A DNA stretch of 64,000 nt, taken from positions 372,001 through 436,000 of the forward strand of contig JALPQD010000054.1 in assembly GCA_023101885.1 (NCBI GenBank). The letters are read 5' to 3'. Position numbers and translations under genes: made by a program. The DNA comes from Typhlomys cinereus (Eukaryota > Chordata > Mammalia > Rodentia > Platacanthomyidae). Positions 13,079 to 25,358 of this stretch are shown in pieces. Under the pieces are notes generated by a model. The model made no database searches, was not told the DNA's origin, and saw only the letters and a program-made list of their open reading frames with translations. Positions within the stretch are counted from its first letter, which is position 1. Each line of letters starts with the position of its first letter.

Positions 13079-13365
13079 GTACCCAAATGATAACGTAGTC
13101 AAAGACACTGAGGGCTCCAGCATACAAGTACATGTACGAAAATGAGCATTTGTGGGTTCATCGTCAGTGTGAGTTTTGAGCCTGAATTTAATGTTTCCCT
13201 TCCCTTTCACTGTTAGCTGTGTTTTAGTCAGTGGCCATACCACCCTCTGCAGGAGGGCTCAGTATACTAGGGACCGTAGGTTTAGTGGTGATAGACAAGT
13301 GGCTTAGCAAACCCCTCCTGTTGGTAAAGGTCTTAACTCTGCTGTCAAGTTTCTTTGATGATGGC

Positions 13366-13414
13366 TTCTACTGGTTTCTTTTTTTTTTTTTTTTTTTTTT
13401 TCTACTGGTTTCTT
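13366..13414. repeat. Poly-T tract flanked by a 15-bp direct repeat
   Basis: TTCTACTGGTTTCTT occurs at 13366-13380 and 13400-13414 on both sides of 19 T's with nothing else between. It lies in the putative CPSF7 3'UTR intron. Confidence 0.9.
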
Positions 13415-14104
13415 TGTTTCCATGCTCTGCTTTAAGTTCTAGTTTGACCAAGTCATTCCTACTTGATCAAGTTCATATCCTTCCCAGTTCTTACTTACAG
13501 CTGTCATCTGGGGAAAGTTTTTAAATCTTTTGAGTTTATTTGGTTCAACTTGGAAAAGCTCATATACACACTATTTGGAATCTGGAGATGCATGTTTACC
13601 AGGGATGCTTTAAAAGAAACAAAGATCTAGGGGTTTGCTGTGGCTTTGCATGCTCCTTGTTAGGGCTTGTGGGATGTTCGGGGGCTGATGAATTTGGTGA
13701 TATGCATGCTTGTTTTCTTACCATTGTACCTCCCGTTTCCAGATTTTTTTTCCCCTCTTCCTTAAGGTAAGCTATGACTTGCTCAAAATAGCTTTTCTAA
13801 AGCAGTATTTAAGTTCACCATGATCCGTGCAGCAACTTGAAACATTAGTTCTCATAGTTTTCCAGTCAAAATCTTTTCCAGAATCTTTCAGATTTCATTC
13901 CATTGTGTGTTTCCCTCTTAACCTTAAAGTGAGGTGTCACCATTTTGGTTTTTCTTAGTCTCGACTCACTGTGGCCTCCTCTACCCATTCCTCACTTTGC
14001 TCAGTGCCAGTTAGTCACTTTCTTCTACTTTCCCAAGCTTGTACTCTCTAGCAGCATTCCCTACTTCTTACATTGTGATTTAAGAAAATATCAGTATATT
14101 TCTT

Positions 14105-14135
14105 TTTTTCTTTTTTTTTTTTTAATTTATTCAAT

Positions 14136-14168
<33 letters not shown>

Positions 14169-14373
14169 ACGGGCGAATTCAGGAACCACCATGGACGCCT
14201 CCACCTCCTCCTGTTTACTCTGCCCCGGGATTCACAGGCTCTGCCCTACCAGGACCAGAAACGCAGGCTGCCCCCGCTTCCCCCTGGCATTTGTACATGG
14301 GGTCTAGGATCCGAACTCAGGACCCTCTGCCTGCAAGGCAGAGGCTTAACCCCTGAGCCACCTCTCCAGCCCC
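14105..14373 (-). mobile_element. (CA)n-tailed SINE with target duplication
   Basis: Flanked by CAGTATATTTCTT (14092-14104 and 14374-14386). It ends GAGCCACCTCTCCAGCCC and lies just upstream of the terminal CPSF7 exon. Confidence 0.9.
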
Positions 14374-14456
14374 CAGTATATTTCTTGTAAGTCCCTCCTG
14401 ATCCAAAAGTAGCCTCTAACTGGTATTTTCTTTCTCTTCTGGTATTCTCATTGCAG

Positions 14457-16400
14457 GAGACTGGGTAGAAGCAAATTATTTTTAATGGACTTGCATCTCC
14501 TCACCTTGATCAGGACTAAAGGACGGAGGCCGCTCCACCCCTTCCCCCTTCTACAAATCCCTAACTTTCTCCAGACACCCAGGCAACACCCTCTGCCCTA
14601 CAGGATTGAAGATGGCTTGACAGCCCTCCCAGTCCCACATCTCCTGTTTGCCAGGGCAAAGAACCTGAAGACTTCGTGGGGTTGGGGTGGGCAGACAGGA
14701 AGAGGCCATCATGCCCGGGTCCCTGGTCTCCACAGAGAGCGGTGCTTTGTCCAAGGAAACACAAATTTCTGATTCTCCAGGAGCAAAGCAGTGGTGAGGC
14801 TGATGGGAAGACTTCTTCCCAGAGCAGTGGACCCTCTGTGCAGGGTCTTGGGCATGTGACTGGGTGTGCCAAAAAATGCCCAGGGTCCTGCCCACAGCAT
14901 TAGATTTGATGGGGCCAAGAGGGTCCAAAACCCCACTAACATGCCACTTCTTTGTTTAACTCCTTTACCCTTTGAGGAGGGACCACGAGAACAGAAACTA
15001 CCTTGTGAAAAGTTACTGTTCTCGTTTTCCTTACATACTGATGGTTTATTTCCCTGACCTTCCAGAGGGCTTGAACCTTGAACCCTTTTTGACTCCCTAC
15101 TGCCTGACCTCCTCATGGACTGGCTCTTTAAAGTAGAGAACCAGGAGGTTGCTTCCTGCCAGGTCACCATCTGCTGCTGCTGCTTGGTTGTCTCTTGCAG
15201 TAACCAGCTTAGGTGTCACCTCCCCTGAGGCTTTGCCATTTCACACACAAGCCTTTCCCCAAGAAGGCTGCTTCCTTGTTTTAGAGGAAGGTACCGCCTT
15301 TAGGAGAAAGAGATATTGGGGGACCTCAGCAGTGAAGAGCCCAGCGGAAGTACCAGGAGGAGTGGGGAAGGCAGCTTGAGCAGGATATGGCCTACTTTCC
15401 TAGGCTTTTCTTTTTTTCAGGTTTGATGTAAGCATGGACTTGCATCCCCAGGCACACACTTTTATTCATTCTGGGTAACCCAGCACCAGTAAGCAAGTCA
15501 AGTCACAAATTTGGTGTCTTCCCGCCTTTTGACTCTCAACTTTTACTATTCCCCTCGCTCTGTCTGGAGGTGTTTCCTGAAGGAGTAAGGGAGAAATGGA
15601 GCCTGGCTTGAGTGAACTCAGCCCATTTTTGACATAGGCAGATGGACTCACTTTCTCAACATACAAATTGTGCTGTGGCCCCTGTCAAAGGAGCAGAGTC
15701 CTGGAGTGCCTGTGGGGGGTGCTACTTCCACATGCGTGTACAGGGCGGTGGTCCCAGTGGGGAGGAGAGGTGTGTAAAAGACACAGGGCCACTGGAGACC
15801 CGTCGATCTGAGGGGAGAGACAGTTGGATTGAGTCCTTTATCTGTTCCCAGCATGTTTTTGATAGACCCCTAGTCACTGAGGGGATTCAGCTGGGTTGGA
15901 GAGGCACATTCCCTTGGGACAGAGGCTACAAATTGTAGCTTTTTTTCTTTCCTTTTTTTTTTTTAATCCTGTCCCCCACTTCAAAACATGGCACCCTGCC
16001 CAACTGGCCAAGTGTTAAGTGATTCGCTTATTCTTGAGAGCAGCTCCAGGTGTCTTTTTTTAAGATGTAGAAAAAACCAAGTAAGGTAACAGTTTAAAGG
16101 AAAAACAATATATAGAATATCAGAAAAGCCGTTTACCCGGAGAATTACTTTCTCCCAACTTTTGTTTTGTTTTTACTCAATGACACCATTTTTAGTTTCA
16201 TTTCCTGATAGCAAAAGGAAAAAAAAATCCCATCCCTCAAAGGCCAAGGCCCCGTCCCCTGTTGTCGGTGATTTGTTTGTCTTTCTGATAGGTTGAAATT
16301 GTGTAATAAACTTGATGACGCTGTCAATCTTTTATACTGCATTGTATTTTTTTCCTTTTGTAACAAAATATTTTTAAATAATAAATGGGGTGTGAGCTGT
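14457..16400 (+). other. CPSF7: Putative terminal 3'UTR exon of CPSF7
   Basis: A pyrimidine-rich acceptor (CTCATTGCAG) precedes 14457. The stretch is free of recognisable SINEs, unlike the DNA on both sides, and ends at two poly(A) signals, AATAAA at 16305-16310 and 16380-16385. The latter is followed by GT-rich sequence. I infer a noncoding last exon joined to the stop-codon exon at 10910. The exact cleavage site is not visible. Confidence 0.6.
16380..16385 (+). terminator. CPSF7: Poly(A) signal, CPSF7 distal
   Basis: AATAAA followed within 10-20 nt by TGGGGTGTGAGCTG, a GT-rich downstream element. A proximal AATAAA sits at 16305-16310. Confidence 0.6.
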
Positions 16401-17478
16401 TTCACGGATTCTGCATTGAATAGATTTGTCGAGGTGTCTGGGGTGTGACTGGGACTGATGTAGACACTGATGGCAGAGAAAACTCAGGCTCCTGGCGGGA
16501 ACTGCATGCTGGGCAATGTCCTCTGCTGCCCCAGCTGACAGGGAGCTCCTAGGAGACCCAGTTGTACCTTGACAGGAGCCTCGAGACCATTTCTGTTTTC
16601 CTTTGGTCTGCTGAACAGTCAAATTGAAGAAAACTTCTAAGTCATCTTGTACCATTCAAGATTCCTAAGATTTCAGCACATCCTCCCTCCTTGGTGTTTG
16701 TTTCCTGTGGCATCCAGTTAATGGGGTAGAACCCTCAAGGAAAACGTGGATGCTCATGCCTAGACCTCTGTCTGCCTCGCTTATTGATAAGACTACCTCA
16801 GTCAGCTTGGTCTGAAAGATGAGAATAATTGTCCGGCCTTTACATAAGATCATATGAATGTGTTTTGTGAGCTAAGTTGCCATCAAAAGTATTAGGAAAC
16901 AGAATATAAAGTGTGTAGAACACAGTTGTTTCCAGAATCGCTGGCCATTGTAAGTCAGGTGGAGCAGCTGACAACGTAGAGCTCAGGGCTCACAGCACAG
17001 CAATCGCATCTCACAAATGTAGCTTGCATAGACGAAGGACTAGTACCAGCATTCAAGTTTGATAAGCCACCTCTACACATCCACCTAGGTAGCATTCATT
17101 TATCTGTGCTGCCAGGGAGTGCCTAAACCCTGAGTGAGGCTAGAGAAAGCAAGTGTGAGAAGCAGCATAGCACTTGTGATTGTGAGGTTTGGGGTGGAAA
17201 TAGCAGGGAAGCGCCTATGGGATTTTTTTTACAGTTTAGTGGTTGATTAGACCCACCCACCGGTCTTCCAATAGACTGAGGGCAGAGAGAGGAGCACAGC
17301 AGTTAAAAAGCAGAGTTAGAAGCCAGCATAGGAAACTTCCAGGCCTAGAAGATACTCCAGGGTCCATCTGACCTCAAGGTTGCCTGCAGAGGGAGCTGTC
17401 TTACCACTGATGGCTACTTGGAGAAAAAAATGACCTTCCTCCAGAGCACCGTTCCCCATCTTTAAAAAACAGGTGTTC

Positions 17479-17649
17479 CGGTGCTGGAGAGGTGGCTCGG
17501 GGGTTAAGCCTCTGCCTTCCAGGATTCTGAGCGGATCCTAGGCCCCACGTAGAAGCGGGCGTCCTGGTAGGGCGGAGCCTGTGAATCCCGGGGCAGAGTA
17601 AATGAGGAGGTGGAGGCGGTCCATGGTGGTTCCCGAATTCGTCCGTGGT

Positions 17650-17693
<44 letters not shown>

Positions 17694-17724
17694 ATTGAAT
17701 TAAAAAAACTAAAAGAAACTAAAA
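17479..17724 (+). mobile_element. (CA)n-tailed SINE
   Basis: Starts CGGTGCTGGAGAGGTGGCTC and ends (CA)n then CAATTGAATTAAAA. TTTAAAAAACAGGTGTTCC before it and TTTAAAAAACGTGTTCC after it look like a target duplication. Confidence 0.85.
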
Positions 17725-18077
17725 TTTAAAAAACGTGTTCCTTTTTAAAGTCAGAAACAAAAACTGTCTTGATCAGTTTTAGAACATGCTTCTTTCAATT
17801 CCTATTTACACGTGGCTCAAACTGGGAAGGACCTGGTATACTCAAGTAGGCGGAGAGAGGCAAGAAGCCAAGTTGGGGCAGGGGCAAAGCCCCCACAGAC
17901 TCTGTGTCTAAGGACAGATCTGAAGCCAGGGCTGGCAGTGCCTTCTGAGGTTCACGCAGGCGATAGCTCCAGCACTGGGGCACTGTGATTGCTGGGACTG
18001 TATCTCAGTGACAGTGGCACAGCTGGGAACACAGGCTGGGGGAGTCTGTCCTCGCTTACAGGAGAAAATTTTTTGGG

Positions 18078-18230
18078 TGGATTTATTGTGGGATGGGACC
18101 AGGCACATGGGGAAGGTCAGAGGACAACTTCCAGGAGTTGGTTCTTTTGACTGTGTGAGTCCAGGGACTGAACTCAGGTTTTCCAGCTTGTCATTGACTG
18201 TTTTTACCTCCTGTGCCACCTCACTGGCCC
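18078..18230 (-). mobile_element. Older B2/B3-like SINE
   Basis: GGGGAAGGTCAGAGGACAAC, GAGTTGGTTCTTTTGACTGT and an end at GTGCCACCTCACTGGCCC. Confidence 0.6.
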
Positions 18231-18284
18231 AAAGATGAATTTCCGAGGACCTGTGCCATAAGGAAAAGAGTATGACACCCACAA

Positions 18285-18838
18285 CAGAAAATACATATTT
18301 ATTATAAAGTAGAGTTTGCTTCATGATCAGAATAGAAAAATAGTACTATGAGCTACTACTACGAGGGTCCTGGATCTTGACTCTCCTTGAGCAGTGCAAT
18401 GAGGGCTTTTGCATCATTCTGGGAACTCGCCACAGCGAGACTCTGGGGCTTGCAGGTCGGCTGTAGCACAGCACGTGCAGGAAACTGTGGTTCAGAGCCT
18501 GCTGGGCGTCCAAGGAACCAGTGGTCCACACAAGGTGCTTTGGCCACAATGATCAAAGAGAAGCACTTGAGGTCAGCACGGAGTTTCTCTGAGAAAGGTC
18601 GAGATGGGGGCAGCCCCCCCACTCCCTACAATGGAGTGTGGAAGTCTCATGCTGGTGATCCTGGTCTGAAGCTGGTGCCCACTGACCTCAGGTGGACTGG
18701 TCGCCCAAATGCCTGCTGAGGAAAAGCTGCACAACTTTGCCAGCCCATCTTCATCAACTCTTTTCCACAGGCGTGGCCAGAGTACCAGAAGGACGAGTGT
18801 CGTCACCCTGAGGGGCTGCAGGCTGGAACTTTCATACT
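18285..18838 (-). other. TMEM216: TMEM216 3'UTR
   Basis: The sequence follows the TAA at 18841-18839 and ends at an AATAAA on the minus strand (18303-18298). It carries no SINE. The stop-codon exon contributes only 16 coding bases. Confidence 0.75.
18298..18303 (-). terminator. TMEM216: Poly(A) signal, TMEM216
   Basis: TTTATT on the plus strand reads AATAAA on the TMEM216 strand, about 540 nt past the stop. Confidence 0.75.
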
Positions 18839-19656
18839 TTAAATCTTGTCCATACTGAAGGGAAAAAGAAGAGAACAGTTAAAAGGCCAGTGAGAGCAGC
18901 TGCTGGCTGCATGTTTCCGTATTTGAAGCCTTTCGACTCCAAAAAGTCAAGAGAGTATCTTCAATTGGAACCTTTGCACCTGCTGGAAACAGCAAAGGTG
19001 TTCCCAAGGACACCTCCTTCAATCCAAGGTGTCTAGACCCCTCAGGCCTCTGAAAAGCAGTGCACCCTGGCCAGACCCCAGCGTCCCGCAGAAGTACCTG
19101 GAGAAAGTGGCCAGGGTGAGCACTTCCAGCAACAGCTCCGAGCCACAGAAGAAGAGCAAGATCCCATTCATGATGGCTTCCAGGCGGAGCACGTAGGTCT
19201 GCAGCAGCAAGTAATAGGAGGCCATCATGGCGGACGGGAAGGTCAAGGCCACACTGATGCCAAGGGGCATCTTGCGCTGGCAGAGGTTTCCTTTCGTACC
19301 TGTCAGACACAGCCCAAGGGGTCAGCTCCAAGTGGAAAGGTGAGGGTGGGATGGAACAGAGAAGAATGGCTCTGGGCAGGAAGGTCACATTTATGAGGGG
19401 TCCCACTGAACTACAGGTTTGAGACTTGGTGGAGTTACACACTGGACTAATTCACTGCAGAGGTCCTGCTTCCATTCTGACTTCTATCTAAGAGACAACA
19501 TTATCTTGCACCAGGGGGAAAAAATTAGTATTAAAAATAATAATCAAGGGTTTAGAAGATGGCTCAGTAAAGGAGCTTGCTGCCCGTCCTGGTGACCTTA
19601 GTTTGATCCTTGGAACCATATATTTGTCAAGCTCCGATCACCATATAAGTACCATG

Positions 19657-19690
<34 letters not shown>

Positions 19691-21653
19691 CCCCGTGCTC
19701 ACAAAATAAATGTAAAAAAAAATTTTAAATAAGTATGTGTGTCAGGCATGGAAGTACACACACATCTACTATCTCAGCACTCGGAAGCTAAAACAATAGG
19801 ATTGAGAGTTCAAGATTAACTCAGTCTACCTTTCTCAAAAATGTAAAAAAAAATTTATATATATATGTGCATATAAACACATAATTCATATATACATATA
19901 TGAATTCATATATACATATATTACATATATATGTTTTCAACCAATGCAGAAAATAAGAAAACATAGAAGGTGTAAAGAAGCGTTTGTTCTCCAAGACCAA
20001 ATTCTGGATACTGTAAATCTATTGCTGTTGCCAAAGTCATATGTGAAAAGAATATGTTGCCTTTTTTCCCTGAGTCTGGGCACTTTGGCAACTGTATTGG
20101 GCCTCTGGAATGACTTATGTGCAACCAGCTGCAATGACATGTCCCTTACTACAGTTCTTTTCCTTAGTAGTTTAGGTGAGCCTTTTCCTTTCTTATCTGT
20201 GTTGCATTTCTTCTGTGTATATTGTAACACTTTTCTCAGGGGTGAGAGACTTATGTAAGGGTTCTACTCTGCCTTTCTGGGGATAGAAAGCATGCGCTAG
20301 AGAAATTCTTGTTCGGAGATGTGCAGGGTGCTGTTTAGGCATCACTGTCCTGGACATGTGGTTACAACGGGATCACTTCTCTCCGGAAAACCAGCAAGAG
20401 GAGCCAAGTATTCTTGTTGCAGTCAGGCAATTGTGAAAGAATTACCTAAGATCACATGCTATTGCCCGCCTCTAGCCCCTCCTAAGGAACAGAGAGGGAA
20501 ATCTTGACCCAAAATATGAAACAGCAGCTTGAAGCTTCAAGGAGAAAGTAATGGGATACATCACCGGATCCAACCTCCGATAGCGGGTCCAGGGCCCTGT
20601 TAATCAAGTTACAGGCACCAGCATGTCTCATGATGAATGGAGATAGCCTCTGGTCAACACTCACCAAAAAACAGTCGGATTACTTCAATGCCAAGGTAAA
20701 GGAAGAGCATCACCACATCTAGTACCAGGTTGGCTGTTGGGTATGGCAACAGGAGACCTGCCAATAAAAAGGCCACTTGTCTGCAAACAACACCCACCTC
20801 ACAAGAAGTGCCACACAGTCGCAGCCAAGGACGACGCCAGCCTCAGCTTTCCACGAACTAGGCCATGATTGTGAGCATCATTACAACCGCAAGACATACT
20901 CACTCAATGCAAGACATCTGCTAGAGATACATTTTGTACTGTCTACGGGAATCCCATTTCCAAAGTGACTCAATTACAGTAGTAGGCACTTCACTGAATA
21001 GCTTCTGAGGGTCACTGATGGGTAGAGAGTTCAGCAAGCAAGAGGAGATGTCAGCCCACATTTCTCAAACTCGGGAAGAAACCCTTGCAGAGGGGCTTCC
21101 TAGGAAATCGTCTTTTAAAAAGCCAAGGAGCTGACCCTGGCCTGAAGTGGGAAAGGGGTGTCGGGAGGAGTGTGGCAGCCGCCAACCTCACCTTTATAGA
21201 GGAAGATGAAGAGCTCCAGCAGGAAATAGGTGGCGTAATACCAGCCGTTCAGAAAGAAGAGGATCTCCAGCGGGGTGGACGACAATCGCTTATCTGCAAA
21301 GAGCACAAAGAAATGGGGCGGGTGGGCAGCCGCCGCTTGTCCCCTGCATGTGGTGTGTCTGGAGCAGTCGTAAGGTCCCGGCGGCAGGGCGGCACGGGGA
21401 CGTCGGTTCTGGGGCCCCCGTCTGTGTTTGGTGCCCGGCTCCCGCGTGTTTGGGGTCCACACCTTGACGCCTGCACGCACTCGGGACAGAGCGGCGAAAC
21501 CGCGCTTTGGGTGAGCGAGGAGCGGGGTGCCCAACGCTCGGTAACGGGGGTTCAGGTCGAGCTCTGGAAAGAAGAGAGGTGGGGGCCAGAGAGGGGACCG
21601 ATGGGACGGGGACTAGAGACACACACCTCCAGAATCTCACCTCGCGGCGCCAT
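18839..21653 (-). CDS. TMEM216: TMEM216, tetraspan ciliary transition-zone protein
   Basis: Five coding exons on the minus strand: 21653-21641 (MAPR), 21293-21192, 20757-20665, 19299-19098 and 18854-18839 (ending SMDKI, TAA). The lengths sum to 426 nt, or 141 residues, the length I recall for the mouse protein. The start is the first ATG of the CpG-island exon, ATGGCGCCGCGAG. Four hydrophobic segments are visible: around ILFFLNGWYYATYFLLELF, LDVVMLFLYLGIEVIRLFF, ISVALTFPSAMMASYYLLL and GILLFFCGSELLLEVLTLA. TMEM216 acts in the ciliary transition zone (MKS/Tectonic module); human mutations cause Joubert syndrome 2 and Meckel syndrome 2. The arginine in EVIRLFFG, residue 66 here, matches human R73 of the longer human isoform and is intact. 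Its neighbour TMEM138 is a second Joubert gene in the same orientation. Confidence 0.97.
19550..19735 (+). mobile_element. B2/B3-like SINE with (TG)n
   Basis: GGGTTTAGAAGATGGCTCAG and TTTGATCCTTGGAACC, then (TG)n at 19657-19685 and ACAAAATAAATG. It lies in a TMEM216 intron. Confidence 0.55.
19745..19850 (+). mobile_element. Diverged B1-like SINE
   Basis: GGCATGGAAGTACACACACA, ATCTCAGCACTCGGAAGCTA and GAGTTCAAGATTAACTCAG follow the B1 order. Confidence 0.45.
19896..19913. repeat. AT-rich palindrome
   Basis: An 18-bp perfect palindrome centred on GAATTC at 19902-19907, within TA-rich DNA that also repeats ATTCATATATACATATA directly. Confidence 0.8.
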
Positions 21654-22100
21654 TTTCGGTCCCCATGGAAACTGCGTACGCGGCCGCTCCCGGAGCAACG
21701 AGACGCTACCGGAAGTGGGGGGCAGAGCGGCCCAGGCTGGGGGGGGGGCGGGCGGCGGGGGCTCGGTCGGTCCGCGGCGCTCTATGGTTACCGCGGGCCC
21801 GGGGCCGGGGGGTCGCAGGCGGGTCGCTCGCTGGTGGGGAGACGGTGACCTCCGGCGAAGCGGCAGCCCGGAGGACCCTGGGGACCCGAGCCGCTCTCGG
21901 GGTGTCAGGGCCGAGTGCCCCGTTGAACCCCCGCGTGGGCTTTCTTGGGGCCGATCCCGTTAGAGACCCCCTAGAATGAATCCAGGATAGAGGGTCCCTT
22001 CCAGAAGCGCGATCGCCGTGTGGCCCCGAGGGCATTGAGGGGACAGAGTATTCTCGGAGGAGACCAGCCCCCCGGGCTCGGAAGCCCACTGCCAGCACGC
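21350..22100 (-). promoter_or_regulatory. TMEM216: CpG-island promoter of TMEM216
   Basis: GC-rich and CpG-rich DNA covers the first exon and its upstream flank. It contains an ETS/GABP-type CCGGAAGT at 21709-21716 and an X-box at 21659-21672, but no clear TATA box. The start of transcription probably lies between about 21660 and 21750, upstream of the ATG on the minus strand. Confidence 0.75.
21659..21672 (+). promoter_or_regulatory. TMEM216: RFX-type X-box at TMEM216
   Basis: GTCCCCATGGAAAC fits the ciliary X-box consensus GTHNYYATRRNAAC at every position. It lies only 6 bp upstream of the TMEM216 start codon, so it would be in the 5'UTR or core promoter. RFX factors drive many ciliary genes. 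Binding here is inferred. Confidence 0.6.
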
Positions 22101-23564
22101 GGTGGCGGGTGGGGGCAGAGGGAGCGGACAGGAGGGGATTGGAAGAGTCAGGTATGGCAGTTAGGCCAAACTAACTGGGGTGACTAACGGGCCATGAGAG
22201 CGCCGGGCCCCCAGCCAGCAGGAAAGGCGGTAATTATTTGAGGCGTTGAGAGGAAGGGCAGAAGCTGCGCTCAGGCCTGGGGACAGCCGTGCGTGCAGAG
22301 ACCCTCGGCAGGGACCCCCACGCCCCCTCCCCTGGGCTTGAGCTTTCCTTTGTCCGAGTTTTTTGTTTTCTGGCTTGTTTCCTGTCTGGACACAGTGCGT
22401 GACTAAACAGGACAGGCTAGCCTCGAACCTCTGCCCCCTAGCGTTTTTTTTTGTTGTTCGTTTTTTTTAATTTCAGCAAGCACGTATTGAAGACTTTTTA
22501 CTAGGTGTCAAGTACTGGGGCCAATCAGGCGGTAGAGCTGTGAATGGTATCACACTCACCGTTGCCCACGATGGGTATAGGGTTAGAGAGGCAAGAATCA
22601 ACAACTAATGCCCAGGGCCGCCTGGCTTCAATGGTCGAAGGCAGGAGAGATGCCTAGAAGTCGATCCCTGAGATTGTGTACTGAGTTGTGGTTAATTTTT
22701 TCGGGCTGGTGGTCCTGGTCACCCACAAACTCAATATTCTAAGAACTCATCTACTGTACTGTGGTAGAGACCAACCAACCAAGGGTGGGAAAATTAACAG
22801 ACAAGTTGAATCTGGTTAGATACATTGGACTGTTTGTTTCTAATTCCTTATTTTAGGGTTGTTCCCTCTTTTTTTTTTTTTTTTTTTTCTGAGTGTCTGT
22901 ATGTAAAACGGGGTGAGCAACAACTATTACAACCAGAAAGTTGGGATGACAACAGGCAGTGTATGTCATTGTCAAACATCTGGTTGGCGAACAGTTGAAG
23001 TGCTCAGTAAATAAGGGGTACTGTCCTTTGTTTTATTTGGGCTTAGCTTTTGTCTGTTTTTGTTTTTCAATTTTAAAATAATGTTTTAAAATTTAATCTT
23101 CGCAAAAAAATTTAATCTTTGTCACAAATACACAATCCTGTATTCATCAACCAAAGACAACTAGTCCAGTTTGAATCTGGGAAAGGGGAGACTGGGGAGA
23201 GGCCATAATGCTGGGGAGGGGGTGTATGCAAGAAAATAGAAACCCTCAGCGTACTAGGTTTACAATGCAAATGCCCACAGAATTTTATTAATACAATTAT
23301 GTTTTTCTAATAAGTAGCTTACAGGTTAAAAAAAATCTTAAGAATAACAAGTCTCAGAAAAACATGTTTTTGCCATGCACGCATTCCTTGCTCCTGATAA
23401 CTTATTGGTAAAAACAAGCCCTTAAGAAGGATAACAAGTTTCAGGAAAACATGTTTTTGGGATGCAAGCGTTCCTTGCTCTGGGCAAAAGGTCATCATGA
23501 CTCAGAGTGAAGAGCAACGGAGATAATGATGTCAGCCCAGGCCTCCTGCTGTGTTTTTTAAAAA

Positions 23565-23569
23565 AACTA

Positions 23570-23606
<37 letters not shown>

Positions 23607-23840
23607 GAAGGCACTGTGTGTCCCTGTGGAGGGACAAAGGTGACTAAGGGAATCAATCATCCTGGATTGAGTCCACCTCCTTGCTTCGCTCTGGGATTTC
23701 CCAGGCTCTGCCCACCAGAGCCGGAAGTGCAGGCCACCACTGTTTCCACTTGGCTGTTTTTATGTGGGACCTGGAATCCGAACTCAGGACCTTCTGCTTG
23801 AGAGGCAGAGTCTTAACCCCTGAACCATCTCTCTAGCCCC
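23565..23840 (-). mobile_element. (CA)n-tailed SINE
   Basis: (TG)n, GTGGAGGGACAAAGGTGAC and an end at GAACCATCTCTCTAGCCC. Confidence 0.85.
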
Positions 23841-24164
23841 CTTTTTCTCCCCCCCCTCCCCTGCATTTTGCCAACAGTGCTCTGACAGTTTCATAGGTAA
23901 ATTCAATGAATTTTGTTGTTGCTTTCACCCCTTATCAGATCTCATCCCCCTTCTTTTCCCTGCACCTCCTTAGCGCTGGGATTACAAGCACACACATCAT
24001 GCTAACTCCTTCATTTTTTTAATGTATGTATCATATCATGGACAAATAAAGGTTTTTTTTTAAACGTCTTCTATCCCAGTCCCTAGACCTTCTTGTTTTT
24101 CTTGACTTACTGAACTAGCTAAATAGTACCAGTGGTGTTAATGTTCTTGTTATTTTCTTTACAT

Positions 24165-24320
24165 TTATTTACTTACCTTTGAGGAGACATATGCCATGGT
24201 TCATGTGTAGAGGTCAAAGGTCAACTTTTCTGAGTCAGTCCTCTCCTTCTCCCATGAGCTTTGGGGATCAAATTCAGGTCCAGCTTGGCAGCTTGGTAAG
24301 CTATCTTGATAGCACCTATC
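24165..24320 (-). mobile_element. Older B2/B3-like SINE
   Basis: TGTAGAGGTCAAAGGTCAAC, CAGTCCTCTCCTTCTCCCAT and GGGGATCAAATTCAGGTCC. Confidence 0.55.
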
Positions 24321-25358
24321 TTGTTAATTTTAAATTTTTTTTGTACTTATGATCAAACTTCACTTCTTAACCTTAGAGGAAAATACTTGACATTTTACTA
24401 TTAGTCTATCACCATAATTTTTTAAACAAACATTGTTAGTTGCATTTGTATAGCTGTGATCAAATATCTGAGAGAAACAACTGAAAGGGATCGCATTTTT
24501 TTCAGGGGTTTCAGTCCTTAGTCCTTGGTCTGTGTTGAGGAGTGGGACGGAGACTGAAGCATGTGGAAGGATCGGTTCACCTCATGGCACACAGGAAGCA
24601 GAGCTAGTGCGGAAGGCCTGGGATACCAGGTGCAAACTTCAAAGGCATGTCCCCAGGCGTGACTTCCTTTCTCAAACGATACCTCCATCTCCTAAGGTCT
24701 CTAGAACCTCCACCTGGGGACTGGCATTCAACCCCTGAGCTCATGATCAAATCATAGAACATACTTTGAAGCCATTGAGCCTCTTATTTTCCTAGTTGCT
24801 GAAGGACTTGTGATCTACTTTTGTAAGTGCTTTATATGTGTCTGTTGAGATAACATATATAATTTGTCCCTTTTATTCTGCTAAGGTTACAGATTACCGT
24901 GACATTTGAAGAGTATAACCAGTTTTACCTTCTGGAAATACACCTGCTGGATACGATATTCTACAAGAAAGAAGTTTAAATACCAAAGGCATCGCTCTCC
25001 GGAGCCCAGTTCGCCAAGTCGGCAATGGCTAGTGTTGGGAAGCTAGAGTTTGGAAGGATTCCCGCCAACCTGTACAAAGGCTGTGGCTTATGCAGAACAC
25101 CTTGTTTTTCTCCAGGGAATCTGGAATTTTGATACGTGTTTAAGTAGAGGTGATCAGTTCCCCAAAACCTTGGCCACCAAGTGTCAGTTTCCACATGGTG
25201 TGAGAAATGATTGGTGGAGGAATTGAGCATGTTCTGGGTAAATCCACACTGGGAGAGGACTCGGAAAAGCACTGCTGGATCCCTCCAGACTTTGCCCCAT
25301 GTACTTTTTCCCTTCGCTCATTTTTACTGTTGTATTCTGTCACAGTAAGTCACAATTA

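Larger units (their letters stand above)
16406..18284. other. Tail-to-tail spacer between CPSF7 and TMEM216
   Basis: No gene is visible. It holds one (CA)n SINE (about 17479-17724), an older B2/B3-like SINE (about 18078-18230), and otherwise unique sequence. Confidence 0.7.

Noticed and set aside
14709..15170. 153-codon open frame antisense to the CPSF7 3'UTR
   Set aside because: No recognisable domain, no splice structure or promoter, and it opposes an evident terminal exon.
21085..21963. 292-codon open frame on the plus strand across the TMEM216 5' end
   Set aside because: It is antisense to TMEM216 exons and runs through a CpG island, where GC-rich DNA lacks stop codons by chance. Its composition (Gly, Arg, Ser) is low-complexity.
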